Made by a program: the position numbers and the translations under genes. A DNA stretch of 64,000 nucleotides from Eleusine coracana subsp. coracana (lineage: Eukaryota > Streptophyta > Magnoliopsida > Poales > Poaceae). The stretch is from contig CM064417.1 in NCBI GenBank assembly GCA_032690845.1, forward strand, positions 10,508,501 to 10,572,500, in the 5' to 3' direction. The notes beneath the pieces are model-generated. The model saw only the letters and a list, made by a program, of their open reading frames with translations, did no database searches and was not told the DNA's origin. Below are positions 51,318 through 63,829 of the stretch, piece by piece (within the stretch, counting starts at the first letter, position 1; each line of letters opens with the position of its first letter).

Positions 51318-51813
51318 TTTTTTTTTCGAACACGCAGGAGAGCTGCGTATCATTGTATTAATAGAAGAGAAGGTTACACCTAACACACAACACACACCCA
51401 CTTACATAGGTCACAATCGCGCCTTTTTTATGAAACTACCCGACCGTCAAAAACTTTGGTGACTAATCCTCATCCCCACGACCACCAACACTGGTTAGGG
51501 AGGAGAGGGCTTTAGCTCCTGCCATAGACCACATTTTGGTTTCTTCACCGGCTAAGATCAAAACTGTTCCAATGCTCGGTGCTGCCTTATTGAAAACACA
51601 GTCGTTACGATGTCTCCACAGAGTCCACGCTCCAAGGATGACAATTGAGTTCAGTCCTTGCTGCGTTGTGCCACTTACTAAAGATGAGATTCGGCGCCAC
51701 CATTCATCGAAGTGATTGTCTGTTGGTTGAGGTGAGAGGGCAGCTAGTCCAATTCGCTGCAAGGCTATAACCCAGAATTGTCTCGCGAAGACACAGCCGA
51801 TGAGGAGATGGTG
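51318..51813 (-). mobile_element. 5'-truncated LINE (L1-type) 3' fragment in the last ABCC intron
   Basis: The minus-strand sequence encodes a reverse-transcriptase C-terminal tail (LNSIVILGAWTLWRHRND, then a Ser/Ala-rich end, 51762-51463). Its 3' UTR ends in acgcagctctcctgcgtgt followed by an A tract (T run on the plus strand). It is flanked by ttttaatata at 51308-51317 and 51814-51823, a 10-bp target duplication. A 5' truncated copy with poly(A) is the usual LINE insertion product. Confidence 0.82.
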
Positions 51814-52257
51814 TTTTAATATAACTAGTTGCCTAATATTTTATATCAGTGGACTTATTAAATCTTCCATGTCATTTTTTTTTATTTTCTATTGTTTAAC
51901 TGCACTCATTTGAATGTTCCATCATAATATGTTGATTTCTTATCTTTGTAGGCAATGTGGTAGAATATGATCGACCTGAGAAACTGATGCTGATGGAAGG
52001 ATCTTTTTTTAATAGACTTCTCAATGAGTATTGGCTTCATGCATCAAAAGCAGCCTTGCATATTAAGAAATGTTATGACTAGTCGACTGGGTAAAATTTA
52101 TAGGGTTGTTCATCAGCAAAGGTTTCAGGTAGATTGTCATCGTGTGTCAAGCGCAGTCTGAGAAGTCTCTCTGTGTAACTAGCATTTGTGTAGGCCTGTA
52201 GGGAAATAGGCTTTTGAACAAGTATAGGATGCTTACTACTATATCCAGTAACAAATA

Positions 52258-53823
52258 AGTGTTGATTTGACAAAGTCAAGTCGACCTCTGCTTTAGGATC
52301 TTCAGTTGTTCACAGTACAATGGGCGTCTTTGGAACTCATACATCTACTGTAAGTATTTGTTTACCTGCATGTATGTCAGGCGCAATGCATCCTTTTATA
52401 TGGGGAAATGTATCTGCAACTATTACCCCTCTTTGATGAGGATTGTAAGGTACATTATCCTTTTCTGTGTAGCATGCTCTCACTGAACACTCATATTGGA
52501 GTTAAAAGGTTATAGAAACATATGGCATCCCGTAGATTACTTTCAAAGCACAGTTCATAATGAAAATATGATATCTTATTTCAGAATGCATAATTTGTTC
52601 CTAGAGCTATTGGCTAGCAGCCAGAGAACTTACTTCACTTGCAACTCCTGGACAAGGTATAGGCCTCCTATATTGGCTCATATTTCATGATAGACTCACA
52701 ATTAACTATTGGAATATTGTGAATTTCTCATACACAATAGTTAAGTTTTTGCTACGTTTATAGTACCAGCAGTCGGTGAAAATCTGAAAGTAAAACCAAG
52801 TCGTTGGATTCTTTTATATATCTTATTATTAATCTCTGCATCATAGTTTCACTGATCTACCTAATCTTGTCTTCATAAAAGTTCGCAGGAAGCCTGTTGT
52901 AACCCAATCTTCGGGCTGTTAATTTTTTTTTCTACGACATGGGCATTGCCCCTTTCCATTACCATCTCTTAGGGCTGTTGATGATGTTACGCTGAAAGAT
53001 GTAACATTGAATGCTAAAAAGATAATTTCATCAACTATGGCATTTCATGAAAAAAAAATTGAGCTTGTATTTTCCATATAACTAGTCACATGTCCTGTGC
53101 ATAGTTCAATGTCGACGGCAGTATCTCAAATTATGTTATTTTGTCATGTGCTGTTCTGAATATGCCAGCTTATGAGTTAGACAGTGTCTTGGTGGCAACT
53201 GGCTAGTTCTGCTCAAATGGGTAGTATATGGGCCTTCATTTTCTAGTTATGTGCCTGTTGGACAAGTTTAACAGCCTTAGGCCATTCTTGACCAAAGTTT
53301 TAGGGCAAATAAATAAACAACAACATCATACAATTGATCATCCATTTTGGCCCATTCTTAGCCGAAGTGTGGGATATTTTCAATCATTTATTTTTGTTCT
53401 TAAGCGTTACATTCATGCACTTGGGTTGGTGGTTGTTGCTGGTGATAGACCCTCGTGATTTAACCGATTCTGAGCTCCTCTTTCAGTGACTAGGCCCAAA
53501 GAGTACACAAAACTCCCTCCGGAAAAAAAAAAGAAATCTGGTGTAATTATATTTCCTTTACGTCAAATTTGACAGAAATATTGAAGCATATGAATAAAAA
53601 TTCTATGAGCGGAATTTTGCATGTTGCAAGATAGTTACTGCTGACCTTTTGTCTGAAAAAGAGAGTTATTGCTCCGGCCTTCCATTTCTTTGTTAATTTC
53701 GACGGTGGTGAGTTTTTTTCTCAGGTGATGTGATTCTTCTAGTAGTGATGACATTACAGATTGTTTGCTTTACGACATTTTCTGTTTTTGGATCGATTCA
53801 ATGGGAATCGAGTGCACGAAAGA
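52258..53823 (+). pseudogene. MPP-alpha pseudogene, 3' half with introns
   Basis: Decayed copies of MPP-alpha exons occur in order: exon 8 (about 52262-52351, gtctttgga-ctcatacatctact), exon 9 (about 52584-52656, ending actcctggacaag), exon 12 (about 52970-53050, ctgaaagatgtaacatt), exon 13 (about 53155-53210, ctgaatatgcca) and the optional last exon (about 53465-53600, gaagcatatgaataaa). Intron sequence between them is also partly alignable, and similarity continues past the gene to about 53823 (matching 32640). Exons 1-7, 10 and 11 are absent or unrecognisable, splice sites are partly lost and the frame is destroyed. The presence of introns and flank shows a DNA-level segmental duplication, not a retrocopy. 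It starts about 180 bp after the ABCC stop. Confidence 0.85.
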
Positions 53824-54440
53824 ATCACTAGTATTCTCCCTCATAAAAAAAATAAGAATCACGAGCATGTAACGCATATGTTCACATGGACTAAACGTGT
53901 TAGCTTATCAAAAAAAAAAAAGGCTGTTGATCAAGGTTGGTGTGACGGTAGACAAATGCTGCCCTTCCTGGAGTTCTCACTTCCGGAGCAGGCATGCATG
54001 ACCAGCGGAACACATGCCCATGGAATTGGAGCTTCCAGATGGCGGCACCATTGGCGTGCCTCTTGTTTTTCCGAGTCGCCGTTTTTGACTCGGACCTCCC
54101 GCCAGTCAGAAGGGGCGGTGGCTGGAAGCAACATCGGAAGAAGGAAACGACGCGGTGCCGGTCTTTCTCGGCTCCTGCCCGGGAATTTTGGGCCAAGAGC
54201 CCCCATGGTTTTCTTCAGGTTCTTTCTATTCTACTCGCTTTTCTGATGAATTCTCTCTCTCTTTTTTGACGCTGAAGGTCAATGCAAAAGCCTCTGCTTC
54301 TGATAAGTGATAACTGCTCAAGATTATCAATTCTGTTTTTCTGTTGATGCATTCTTATAACCTAAGCCTTTATTTTTTTTAAAAAAATCTTAACCTAAGA
54401 AACGCATATGCCACGTGCTGATGACTCTTCTAACAAAAGA

Positions 54441-54468
54441 GGGGGGAGGGGGGGGGGGGGGGGGGGGG
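54441..54468. repeat. poly(G) tract
   Basis: A G run of 28 bp interrupted by a single A at 54447. Such long G runs can form quadruplexes, vary in length between individuals and are common sites of sequencing error. Confidence 0.9.
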
Positions 54469-56008
54469 AAACGTCGATCACTAATTCACTATCTATATGC
54501 TTGTTGCAGTTGACCGGTCCCAAGTATCCGTGCTGTTTCAGATGCTGTTGATCATCCTTTTTATATGTTGATGATCCTAGACGCCAATTGAGATTTCGAT
54601 TCTTACTTTTCTACTGTGCCGGACTCCAGATAAGACAGTGGACATCGTAGACAATCAAATTAGAATCCCCCAACATGTGTTATTAGAAAGAAAAAGAAAG
54701 AAAAAGGGAAGAAAAGTCATACTCACTTTCGTGCCAACTATAATCCTGCTCTAACAATATCAATGGCACACTTCATCTTTCTATATTTTAGCACGAACCA
54801 ACTCAAAACATTGTTTGAGTTTCTCTGTCTTAGAGCACGGAAAATATATATTTAACTTCATTTTCTTTTAAGACTATTTTTTTTCTTTCTTGATAAAAAA
54901 TAAAAAGAACCATTTAAAATGGACATTGCACGGAAAAATATATTTAACTTTCATTCTTTTAGGAGCACACAACAATTTTCTCATATTTGAACTGCAGTAT
55001 TTTTTAAACATTTCTATTGTATAAATCAAGATAACCAAATGGCAGTTTCCTATTTTGTGGTTCAAGCTTGAATAAATGATAATGTATTGCAATAAAAAAC
55101 AATTACTCAATAAATAATCATCAAACACATCCACATCACGGTATTTAGAAAGAAAAAAGGTCCAGCTTGAAGAATGAAAGCTAAACATTGCTTGAGAAGG
55201 TACCAATGGCCACTTTTTACATTCATACCGCGCAATGCTATTTGATGACTCCAATTATTTAAATACAGTTAATACAAGTGTTAGGGATCATGGATGTAAC
55301 TTTCATGTATCTCGTCACTAGTTAGAACATCACATGTAGTTTATACATTGATCAAACCTTTAACTCTCACCAGCGGATAGAGATCAAATGAAACAGGGGA
55401 GTGGTGGATGGAGCCATCGAAGTGCCATGCTTGCGTGTGCTGCAACCTATCAGCTGAATTTTTCAAACGTAATGCAAACAACACCTTCACCAATTACAAG
55501 CTAAAAGCATGCAGTTTTTCAAGATTTTTTTTGTGTGCTCCTTTGATTGGATAGGAGCATTTGGTCTCTACAAATATACTTACTTTAGATACATCATGCT
55601 AGTTAGATGTGATATTTCTACTAATTAAATTCTAATGCTTGATGCAAACATCACCTTCAACGATCACTAATTAAAGCACATAACTTTTCAAGATGGTTTT
55701 TTGCGGCTCCTTCCATTTGATTTGGATTATTTCAATTTTCTTCTGACACAAACTACCGGCATCCTCAAAAAGATATCGTTTAGGGGCATGTATAGTCAAA
55801 GTTTATAGACTCTGACTAATTATAGATAAAAAAATAAAAGATTTTACACATCAAAATGATATAGGTAGGTTTCAATCTTATGGAATATACTTTTAAAATG
55901 GATGCATTTTCATAAAATTTCAATGACATATTCTCAAAAAAATAGTATAAATTCTAAAGTATATATTGGAGACCGACTTTATATACCTAAACAACATTCA
56001 ATTGAGAA

Positions 56009-56132
56009 GCAAAGGGGCTCACAGCGCAGTGGCAAAAGCCACTGGCTGGAGTGCTCCCGCCCAGGGTTCGAACCCTGGGTGTTGTACCTGCACCTCAAGG
56101 GTCTCCCTTGAGGTATTTCTTTCAAAAAAAAA
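56009..56132 (+). mobile_element. short tRNA-derived SINE with poly(A) end and 16-bp target duplication
   Basis: The 124-bp body lies between two identical copies of aacattcaattgagaa (55993-56008 and 56133-56148). It starts ggggctcacagcgcagtgg, has a near A-box (TGGCAAAAGCC) and a perfect B-box (GGTTCGAACCC, 56065-56075) 30-40 bp apart, and ends tttctttc plus an A tract. It also contains a short hairpin, cctcaaggg-tctcccttgagg. Unlike the SINE at 8420 it has a poly(A) rather than poly(T) end, so they are different families. Confidence 0.85.
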
Positions 56133-59100
56133 AACATTCAATTGAGAATGTAGGTAATATGCATGTATATGTAATAATATGAAACCGGTCAGTCTTAGCT
56201 GAGTTTGCTGAGAATTTGCACCCAAGCAGGGACAAAATCTCTTCCCAGATTTCCAAGGGTTCGTAAAAACCTATATCATGCAGCATGCATATAACAGTTT
56301 CCATTGTTATTGATCTGATTTTTATTGCAGAATAATGGATCAAGACATGAAACTGAAATTCATCATTCGTCTGGTTGATTGAGGATGGTTTTATTCGGCT
56401 TCTAATGGGTGCTTAATTGTGTGAATCGAGGTTAGCCAGAGAAAAGACAAGATTGACTTTGCCTCTTTGAGTTAACAAGCCTCTCTGTTTTCCGTAGGAG
56501 TATTTGAATCCTCTTGTTAGGATTTCTGTTTTATCATATATCTTACAGAAGTGCAAAAGTCCAAGAGGAAGAAGCACCCAGGTTCTTGGAGGTGATACAT
56601 GTAGTTAAGTGAATCTCAGAGAGGCGATACCTGTAATCACCATGCAAAGTGCAAACCATGAAAACCAAGGTGCTAGAAACATATATTGAGATGAATTTTG
56701 GGGGAAAAATCAGAATATATGCTGTACGGCCCTACAGCCTCCGATTACAACAATTAGTGCGCGCCGACCAAATCCCTTATCCAATCAGCACGAGATGGGT
56801 ACGCCTAAGCATCTTCCTGAGAATATTTTCTTCTCGCTCCTGCATGATGATGACACCCGAAAACAGCAAACAGAGACAGGCAGCCTATCAGGTGGTAATA
56901 AGCTTATCACACACCATGTGAGAGGCTATCAAGGGGAGGACGTGCCCCTGGTTTTGGCCACAGCTTGATCAGCATACATATGTTTTTGCATTAATATTCT
57001 GCCCATGAGTGGGCTGTTAGTTCAAAGTTGTTCAAAAAAAAAAATCATCAAAAAAAAGTTGTTCAAAAAAGAAAGAGAGAATCACTTTTTATTCTCTAGA
57101 TGAGGAGGAAAAGAAATCTTTGTTGAGCGGAAGCCAAGACGGATCTCACCTAGTCTCTAGAAAAATATTTCAACGCCTGTTGTTTTCATCAAGCGCATTC
57201 ATTATCCACCATGTACGGTCACATGGAAGCGGCGACCTATGACTATGAACATGCGTGGCCGGCTGTGACCTGTTCCTCGTGCGGTGATCATGTTCATGTG
57301 GGCAGCAGCAGCAGCATAGGTCCTCTCGTGTCCGTATCTGCGGCTCATGCCATCCATGATGGATAGGAACGAGTTACTTTGTGGTCGATATCTGTTAGCC
57401 GTACGTGCAGATTGGAAGAAGTTGACGAAATATGGTGGAATATGTCGTAATTTGATCTCACATATATGAGGAAATTATTGTGGCCATCGTTTACCATGTT
57501 TAAAAAAGGGTGAAAGTGAAGTTATTGTTAGCATTCGATTCAGTTACAGTCTAGAGAAAAATTCTATTAGTGAGTTGTGATAATGCTATCTTTTGTTATA
57601 GAGTATACTATACATTGGATTAGTACTGTAGTATGTGAATTATGCCTTGGGACTCAAGGAGTCGTTGTAGACTTATTAGTTGGCACTTGGCAGCTTTCAA
57701 TTAGGTTTCACAACCTGGCGTGGATTGGGGAAGGGGCAAAGCAATCAATCAAGGAACAAACTAATAACCTTCTAATAATCGCGGCCAAAAAAAAAAGAAA
57801 GAAAATAACAGTGCCCTCCTCGCTTTCCCGGGGCAAAAGAGAGAACATACATTTCAGAGCGTATGCCATTAGTATTCAGCATCGCGGCGCGTTTGAGAAG
57901 GTTTGTTTCAGAGGGAAGAAAACTAATCAAAGAATTCTTCTGCTAAATTTAAAGTGACAATTTTTTCCCGTTTAACAGAGATTAAGGAACCAATCATTAG
58001 TTCTCTCTCCCGGCGATTTGGGACGAACCAGGATTCGAATTTTTTACTCGTTATTTTCTATCTACACAACAATATTTGTACATCTGTATTATATACTCTT
58101 CTTCATTAATTTAAGAAGATGTCGTCTTGGATTGTGCTTGTGCTCGCAAGAGAAAAAAATTATGCATTATGAGCCAGGAAGGCCCGTGACGTCCACAGCC
58201 ACACGCGGCGTGCTGCACAGAGCCAAACATCCCACGCGTCATGCATCTGGAAAGTATTTGTGTGCTCAGAGAATGCTAGTACATATCGACCTCAAAACAT
58301 ATATATGCTCAACTGATAACAGCCTCAAAAAACGGAAAAGAAGAAATCAGTGGTCGATCTATGAGGTCGAAATCACCGAGCGGACGGAGCGGAGCTAGAG
58401 GACGAAAAGAAATGGTCCAAGTTGCATGCCCATGCCTAGGCTTTCTTTTCGTTTCCTTTTCTTTTGGAAAACATGCCTAGGCTTTCTTGCTAGCTCTACA
58501 ACCTATTATTGCACTTCTTTTCGCTCTTTAATGTTTCGCTAATCTAGAAGCGTTAGTGTCTTCCATGCCCTACTAATGGTCCAGAAGAAACATTTTCTCC
58601 GTCCACTATTTTGTGGTCGCTTGCTTTTCCTCGAGTACCTTTCTCATGAGTCATGAGTTGAATCCCGTGTCCGGACGTTGATGATGCCTCTATGTGAGAT
58701 GTCATGGGCTCATGGTCATGGCTACTGTGCCTGGGTTTGTCAAAAACTTACGGGATAAAAATGCCGTTCTGTTTTGACGGCAACAGTCCGTACTGCCCGT
58801 AGTGCCCTTCTCCTTTCCACCTCGATGGCTAGGTGTGAGTCAAGAATGTTACCTGCTTTTCTCATTTATGCCCCTGGTTTGCAAGTGGGGAATAATCGGA
58901 ACAAAAAAAAAATAATATGTACAGGCATTGGGTATACTAAAAAAATCAAAGTTTTTTAAAAATTAAAGAGATTTGTTATTTTTTAACAAATTGAACCATC
59001 GGATCTATAGATCAAACGGTTTATAATTATTATATAGATAATTATATAAAAATTAATATACAAAGTAACAAATTATCGATTAAAAACTTTTAATCAATTA

Positions 59101-59292
59101 AAAGCTAGAAAATATGTAAACTAAAAGGTCTCTTAGTTTCAATCTATTTTTTTCCTAAATCCGTGATGTTGCTCAAGTGTATTATCCAGTACATAATCAA
59201 TCCTACAATGTGTCATATAATTCCATCTTTTATGTTATTGATAAAAAAATCATGATACGGCTCAACAAAAAAAGTTAGAAAGAAAACTATTT

Positions 59293-59530
59293 ACTCCTTC
59301 CGATCTTAATTTGTTGTCGTTATTAATTTTTTTTAGTAAATTTTATTCATTTATTTTATTTATAATATTATTTTAAATGTACAAAATTTTAAATTATGTT
59401 TCAATTTTATTTGATAATAAAATAAACTATAATAATATATATAATATTATTTAAAATACTTTAAATGAGATGAATAATAAAATTAAGTAAAAAAATTAAT
59501 AAAGATAACAATTTAAGAATGAAGATAGTA
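59293..59530. mobile_element. AT-rich Stowaway-like MITE upstream of PFK
   Basis: The left end (actccttccgatcttaattt, then gttgtcgttattaa) is an imperfect inverted copy of the right end (ttaataaagataac, then aatttaagaatgaagatagt). The core is very AT-rich with alternating taat/ttaat motifs and could fold into a long hairpin. It ends about 240 bp upstream of the candidate PFK TATA box. Confidence 0.6.
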
Positions 59531-59766
59531 CACTGTTACCAATATCTTGTGGAATGTTCCCCTTTACTAGACAGCGGGGCATTTCTTCCGCTCCAAACCG
59601 AGTGCCATTACGAAATGGCAGATCGGCAAATAAATGGAAACCCCAGCCCCTCTTCTGAACTCGAGAACCTTCTCAAAGTTCTCGTCTCCCCTTCGTCCTC
59701 CGCCGTCGCCATCATCGAACGCGATGTTTAACGGCGGCGAAGGCAGCTAATCCAGCCCCAGCTCGA

Positions 59767-59773
59767 TATATAA
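59767..59773 (+). promoter_or_regulatory. candidate TATA box of PFK
   Basis: TATATAA within cagctcgatatataatctcc, 150 bp upstream of the PFK ATG. Initiation near 59800 would give a 5' UTR of about 115-120 nt with no upstream ATG that I can see. Inferred from motif and spacing. Confidence 0.55.
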
Positions 59774-59916
59774 TCTCCCTTTGCTTCCCCACACGCCAAT
59801 AACAGCCTCATATTAGTAGCAGAGAAATCTAGTTAGCCTCGCGATTCGATTGCACTTCTTTTGATCGCGGATTGGACACGAATATTTGCCTTGTGTCCGA
59901 CGAGGGGCGCTTTTCC

Positions 59917-62900
59917 ATGGAAGCCGTCAGCGTCGCTCCCGCGCCCGTGACGGCGCCGGAGAAGAAGAAGCTCATTGACCTGAAGGACCCCCTTGCTGCT
60001 CCCGCCCCGAGGGCGTCTCCGGCGCCGGCCAGCAAGTGGGCGATGAAGAAGAAGCTGGTGGGCGGCGACGGGGGGTACGTGCTCGAGGACGTGCCGCACC
60101 TGACGGACTACCTGCCCAATCTCCCGGTGCGTGCGAGAGCCTCCATGGTTGTGGGTGTTTCGGTCTCACGTCGGGGCCGGTTGGTTTCCTGACGGTTAGT
60201 TCTCGGCGTGGACTGCAAAGTTGTTGGCTTCTTTTTGGTCCAGTTTCTGTGAGTTTTCCTCATAAAGATGGGTTTTTCAGCCCCTTTTTTTTTTTTTTTG
60301 CTCTTTGGGTCTATATTTTGGCTATGGAGAAGTCTATTTTTGTTTCGACTTGAATTATTGCATAACAACTTTATGGTTAAAAAAAGGGAATTTCAAAAAG
60401 AAAGTAAAAGAAAAAGGGGATTTGTTGGGCGGATAACTTTTGAAGGATGGTAAAAAATCAGTCTCTGAAGCAGTATATTATACTATCTGATTACTGAACT
60501 TTGATTGCGTTGTTGATCTGCAGACATACCCAAATCCTCTCCAAGACAATCCGGCTTATTCAGTCGTCAAGTAAGGATTCCTCTCATTTCTTGCTTCCAT
60601 TTTAGTTCCGTTCGAGTTTGATTCATGTCCATCCAGACACGGTTCTTCCAAAGCTGACCTTTCTTTCCACCACGTGTCATCTCAGGCAATATTTCGTCAA
60701 CCCAGACGACACCGTCACGCAAAAGGTGTGAAATTTTTCTCCCTGGGTAAACTATAAATTGAACGCTGCACAGGGTGATTTTGCTTGGAGCTAAACATTG
60801 AAACATTGGTGTTTGCAGATTGTTGTTCATAAGACCAGTGCGAGGGGTACCCACTTCCGACGTGCAGGTCCACGGCAGAAGGTGTATTTCCAGTCCGATG
60901 AGGTGAACGCGGCCATTGTCACCTGCGGAGGGCTCTGCCCTGGGCTCAACACCGTCATCCGTGAACTTGTTTGCGGATTGTATGATATGTATGGCGTTAC
61001 CAGCGTAGTTGGAATAGAGGTGAGGATTCTGAGAGTGATTTTTGTAAGTGTTTTTCATTTGTTTTTGCCTGTGTTAGTTACAGTACTTAAAATTAGTTTT
61101 CAAGTTCAACCTACTGTTTTTTACGGTGCTAACAAATAACTAGAATATCCCAATAATTTTATTGGATTTATAAGGTTGCAACTGTTGACAGTGACAACAA
61201 TGATAAACATTTCCCGTGAACACCTAACCACATGATGTTGTCATATACTTACTATATTGTGTGATAATACTTGTCAATATTATGACCACTCTTGCTTTTT
61301 GGTGAGCTAATTGCGAATGTGCAATGTGTAGGGTGGATACAAGGGATTTTACTCTAAAAATACTATTCCTTTGACACCAAAATCAGTGAATGATATCCAT
61401 AAGAGAGGAGGGACTGTCCTTGGAACTTCTAGGGGAGGGCATGATACTGCAAAAATTGTTGACTGTCTTCAGGACCGTGGTATTGACCATGTTTATATTA
61501 TTGGAGGTGATGGTACTCAAAAAGGTGCTTCTATAATTTATGAGGTAACAGAGGCATAGCGGTTGTGTCAAAATTGTTTGCAGATGCAAAAATATTATCT
61601 GATACAAATTTTTGGAAATGTGATTCTAGGAAGTCCGCAGGCGGGGCCTCAAATGTTCTGTTGTTGGTATTCCAAAAACCATAGACAATGACATTGCGGT
61701 ACTTTTTTTTTTGTGCCCCTGCATCTTTATACAATATCTATCAGTTCATCATGTTTGACTGCAACGTGATGTTGAATTTTTTGCACAGGTGATCGACAAG
61801 TCATTTGGGTTCGACACTGCTGTTGAGGAGGCCCAGAGGGCTATCAATGCTGCTCATGTTGAGGCCGAAAGTGCAGAAAATGGCATTGGTGTCGTGAAGC
61901 TAATGGGTCGTAATAGTGGTATGCTATACGAACTTGCAGCAACATCTTGAAGTGATGCCTGTTCCTGCATATTTTGTAGCAGTATGATTTTAACTAAAGA
62001 GCTTCTAATTTCTCCTGGTGCAGGGTTTATAGCAATGTATGCTACTCTAGCCAGTCGTGATGTGGTATGCTCTTACCATTCTGTTATTAATTTATTGAAT
62101 TATCAGAAGAGTAAAATAAATACTTAGATATTGAATAGATTAGCTATTTAGCTGACCTGACCGCTTCATTCAACTTGTTACCTCAGGACTGTTGTTTAAT
62201 CCCAGAATCACCATTCTATCTAGAAGGAAAGGGAGGACTCCTAGAATTTATCGAGAGACGGCTCAAGGACAACGGTCATATGGTCATTGTGGTGGCTGAG
62301 GGTGCTGGACAGGATCTCATTGCAGAAAGTATGAACTTCGTGGACACTAAAGATGCTTCTGGAAATAAACTGCTTCTGGATGTTGGCCTTTGGCTATCCC
62401 AGAAGATAAAGGTCAGATTTCTGGTCCAGAGCTTTCATTTCCTTGTCAATGTGTGGACAAACAATTTTCTGTCGTGTAGCTCATTGAAAGTAGATAATGC
62501 CCCAACTGCAAATCACAATATCTTTGATCCAAACGATTTCCTTTCAGAGCAAAAAATGTAAAACTCAGTTATCCTAGAATTAGTAGTGATCTTTAGCTGG
62601 AAGCAGGGACAATATTAACATGTCCTCATATCACTGCATTGCTGAAGTATTACCTTATGGTCACGCAGGATCACTTCAAAAAGAAGCCCAACTTCCCCAT
62701 TACTCTCAAGTACATCGACCCCACCTACATGATCCGTGCAGTAAAGTCAAATGCATCTGACAATGTATACTGCACCCTGCTTGCACACAGCGCCGTCCAT
62801 GGCGCTATGGCAGGATACACTGGCTTCACAGTCGCTCCGGTGAATGGCAGACATGCTTACATCCCGTTCTATGTAAGTCCGTCCACCAGGGTCATCTGTT

Positions 62901-63169
62901 ATGTTACAATAACCGCCTTTAGCTTATCTGATGGTCTGTACTGTGGACATCCTTTGCAGAGAATCACCGAGAAGCAGAACAAGGTTGTGATCACTGACCG
63001 AATGTGGGCAAGGGTGCTGTGCTCGACGAACCAGCCCTGCTTCCTCAGCCACGAGGATGTTGAGCACCTAAAGCATGACGACGATGAGCATCACCATCAC
63101 AACACGCAGCTCCTGAAGGGCGAGGGGTCCCCTGTGAAGGACTCGTCCCAATGCAATGGGTCGGCTTAA
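59917..63169 (+). CDS. PFK: ATP-dependent 6-phosphofructokinase (eleven exons, 529 aa)
   Basis: The enzyme phosphorylates fructose 6-phosphate to fructose 1,6-bisphosphate with ATP, the committed glycolytic step. Exons: 59917-60126, 60524-60570, 60686-60725, 60819-61019, 61332-61544, 61630-61698, 61789-61918, 62024-62064, 62187-62411, 62669-62872, 62960-63169. All use GT-AG and keep frame. Motifs: CGGLCPGLN (135-143), GGDGTQKGA from 224 (the GGDGT loop marks ATP use; the pyrophosphate enzyme has GGDDS), PKTIDND (252-258, catalytic Asp loop) and MGRNSG (299-304, substrate binding). The N-terminal 70 residues are Ala/Pro/Lys-rich and lack a clear transit peptide, so I infer a cytosolic isoform similar to Arabidopsis PFK3/PFK7. 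The tail has an acidic/His cluster (HDDDEHHHH). The length is normal for grass members. The gene lies tail-to-tail with an Aurora kinase gene. Confidence 0.96.
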
Positions 63170-63829
63170 GCCATATGACAAGGAAAGGAATATTGCCAGG
63201 ATATAGCATTAAGCATGTAACTATAAATCATTTTAACCTTTCTCTTGATTTTTTTTTTGGTTTTGGCTTTTGTAGAGAGACCACTACGGCAGCTACTGTG
63301 AGCATTTCGTAATAAAATGCTTCATTGTATAGTATGCGCAGTTTTGTTCGTGAAGGGGACCGCATACAAATCGAAACTGTTATGTATATCTTTATTGAAC
63401 GCTCCTCAATATAAATTATTAAATTTTGAAAGCCTGCCAACTATTTTGCAACCTAATTTTGTCCGGCTATGATGGCATATACAGTTTCGACCTTGACAAT
63501 GTATATTTTTTGCTAGAACAAGGAAAGAAGTCTTCCGAACTGTGATTTCGATCGATATCTTCCGAACTGTGATTTGGACGACAATAAAACGACCATTGTT
63601 AATAGGACGTATAATGGAACAGCAATCATTCAATTCTCAAAGATATCCTCAGTCAGAATACTAAAAAGGAATCAGAGATTTATTCCAGAGTCTTGGAACT
63701 GATGTTAAACTCATAAGAAGGTTGTCCAAGATTGCTACATTAATACAGGGCATTTGCCGTATAGACCACGGTTCCATGCATTATACACACACCCACAAGT
63801 ACACACGATACAGCTCGAGGGTGCAGAAG

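Larger units (their letters stand above)
34665..52082 (+). pseudogene. decayed ABCC10-type (MRP subfamily) ABC transporter
   Basis: ABCC proteins are ATP-driven exporters of conjugates, usually at the tonoplast or plasma membrane in plants. Coding blocks: 34665-36077, 36745-37059, 37131-37217, 38234-39036, 39128-39292, 39391-39685, 41033-41099 continued at 43311-43463, 43548-43853, 44350-44410, 44500-44739 and 51952-52082. TMD1, NBD1 (GEVGSGKSTLL, LSGGQKQR, DIYLLDDPF, LLVTHQ), TMD2 and NBD2 (GRTGSGKTTL, WSMGQRQL, RILILDEAT, IAHRIPT) are all recognisable, and the final exon ends in TAG. Lesions: TMD0 is missing; a T7 run at 34763-34769 shifts the ancestral frame (the ATG at 34698 gives a frame that bypasses this); a 209-bp exon duplication shifts frame at 38770; an LTR element splits the exon at 41100. 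Intron 43464-43547 has a GC donor. A TMD1-NBD1 half-molecule could still be made from 34698, but a full transporter cannot without unusual splicing. Confidence 0.88.
53824..59916. other. intergenic region before PFK
   Basis: No gene recognised. A moderately GC-rich stretch at 53930-54240 gives an open frame of about 160 codons on the plus strand without any familiar motif. The rest is AT-rich with poly-A/T and G tracts, faint short duplications (for example 55470-55560 against 55640-55740, sharing atgcaaac-caccttca and ttttcaagat), a SINE (56009-56132) and a MITE (59293-59530). The last 160 bp contain the PFK core promoter and 5' UTR. Confidence 0.55.

Noticed and set aside
53761..54246. 161-codon plus-strand frame after the MPP-alpha pseudogene
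   Set aside because: Its start lies within the homologous 3' flank of MPP-alpha and its residues resemble no known protein; it is probably chance.
56009..56132. Functional tRNA gene
   Set aside because: A- and B-boxes are present, but no full cloverleaf or anticodon arm can be drawn, and flanking duplications with a poly(A) end indicate a SINE.
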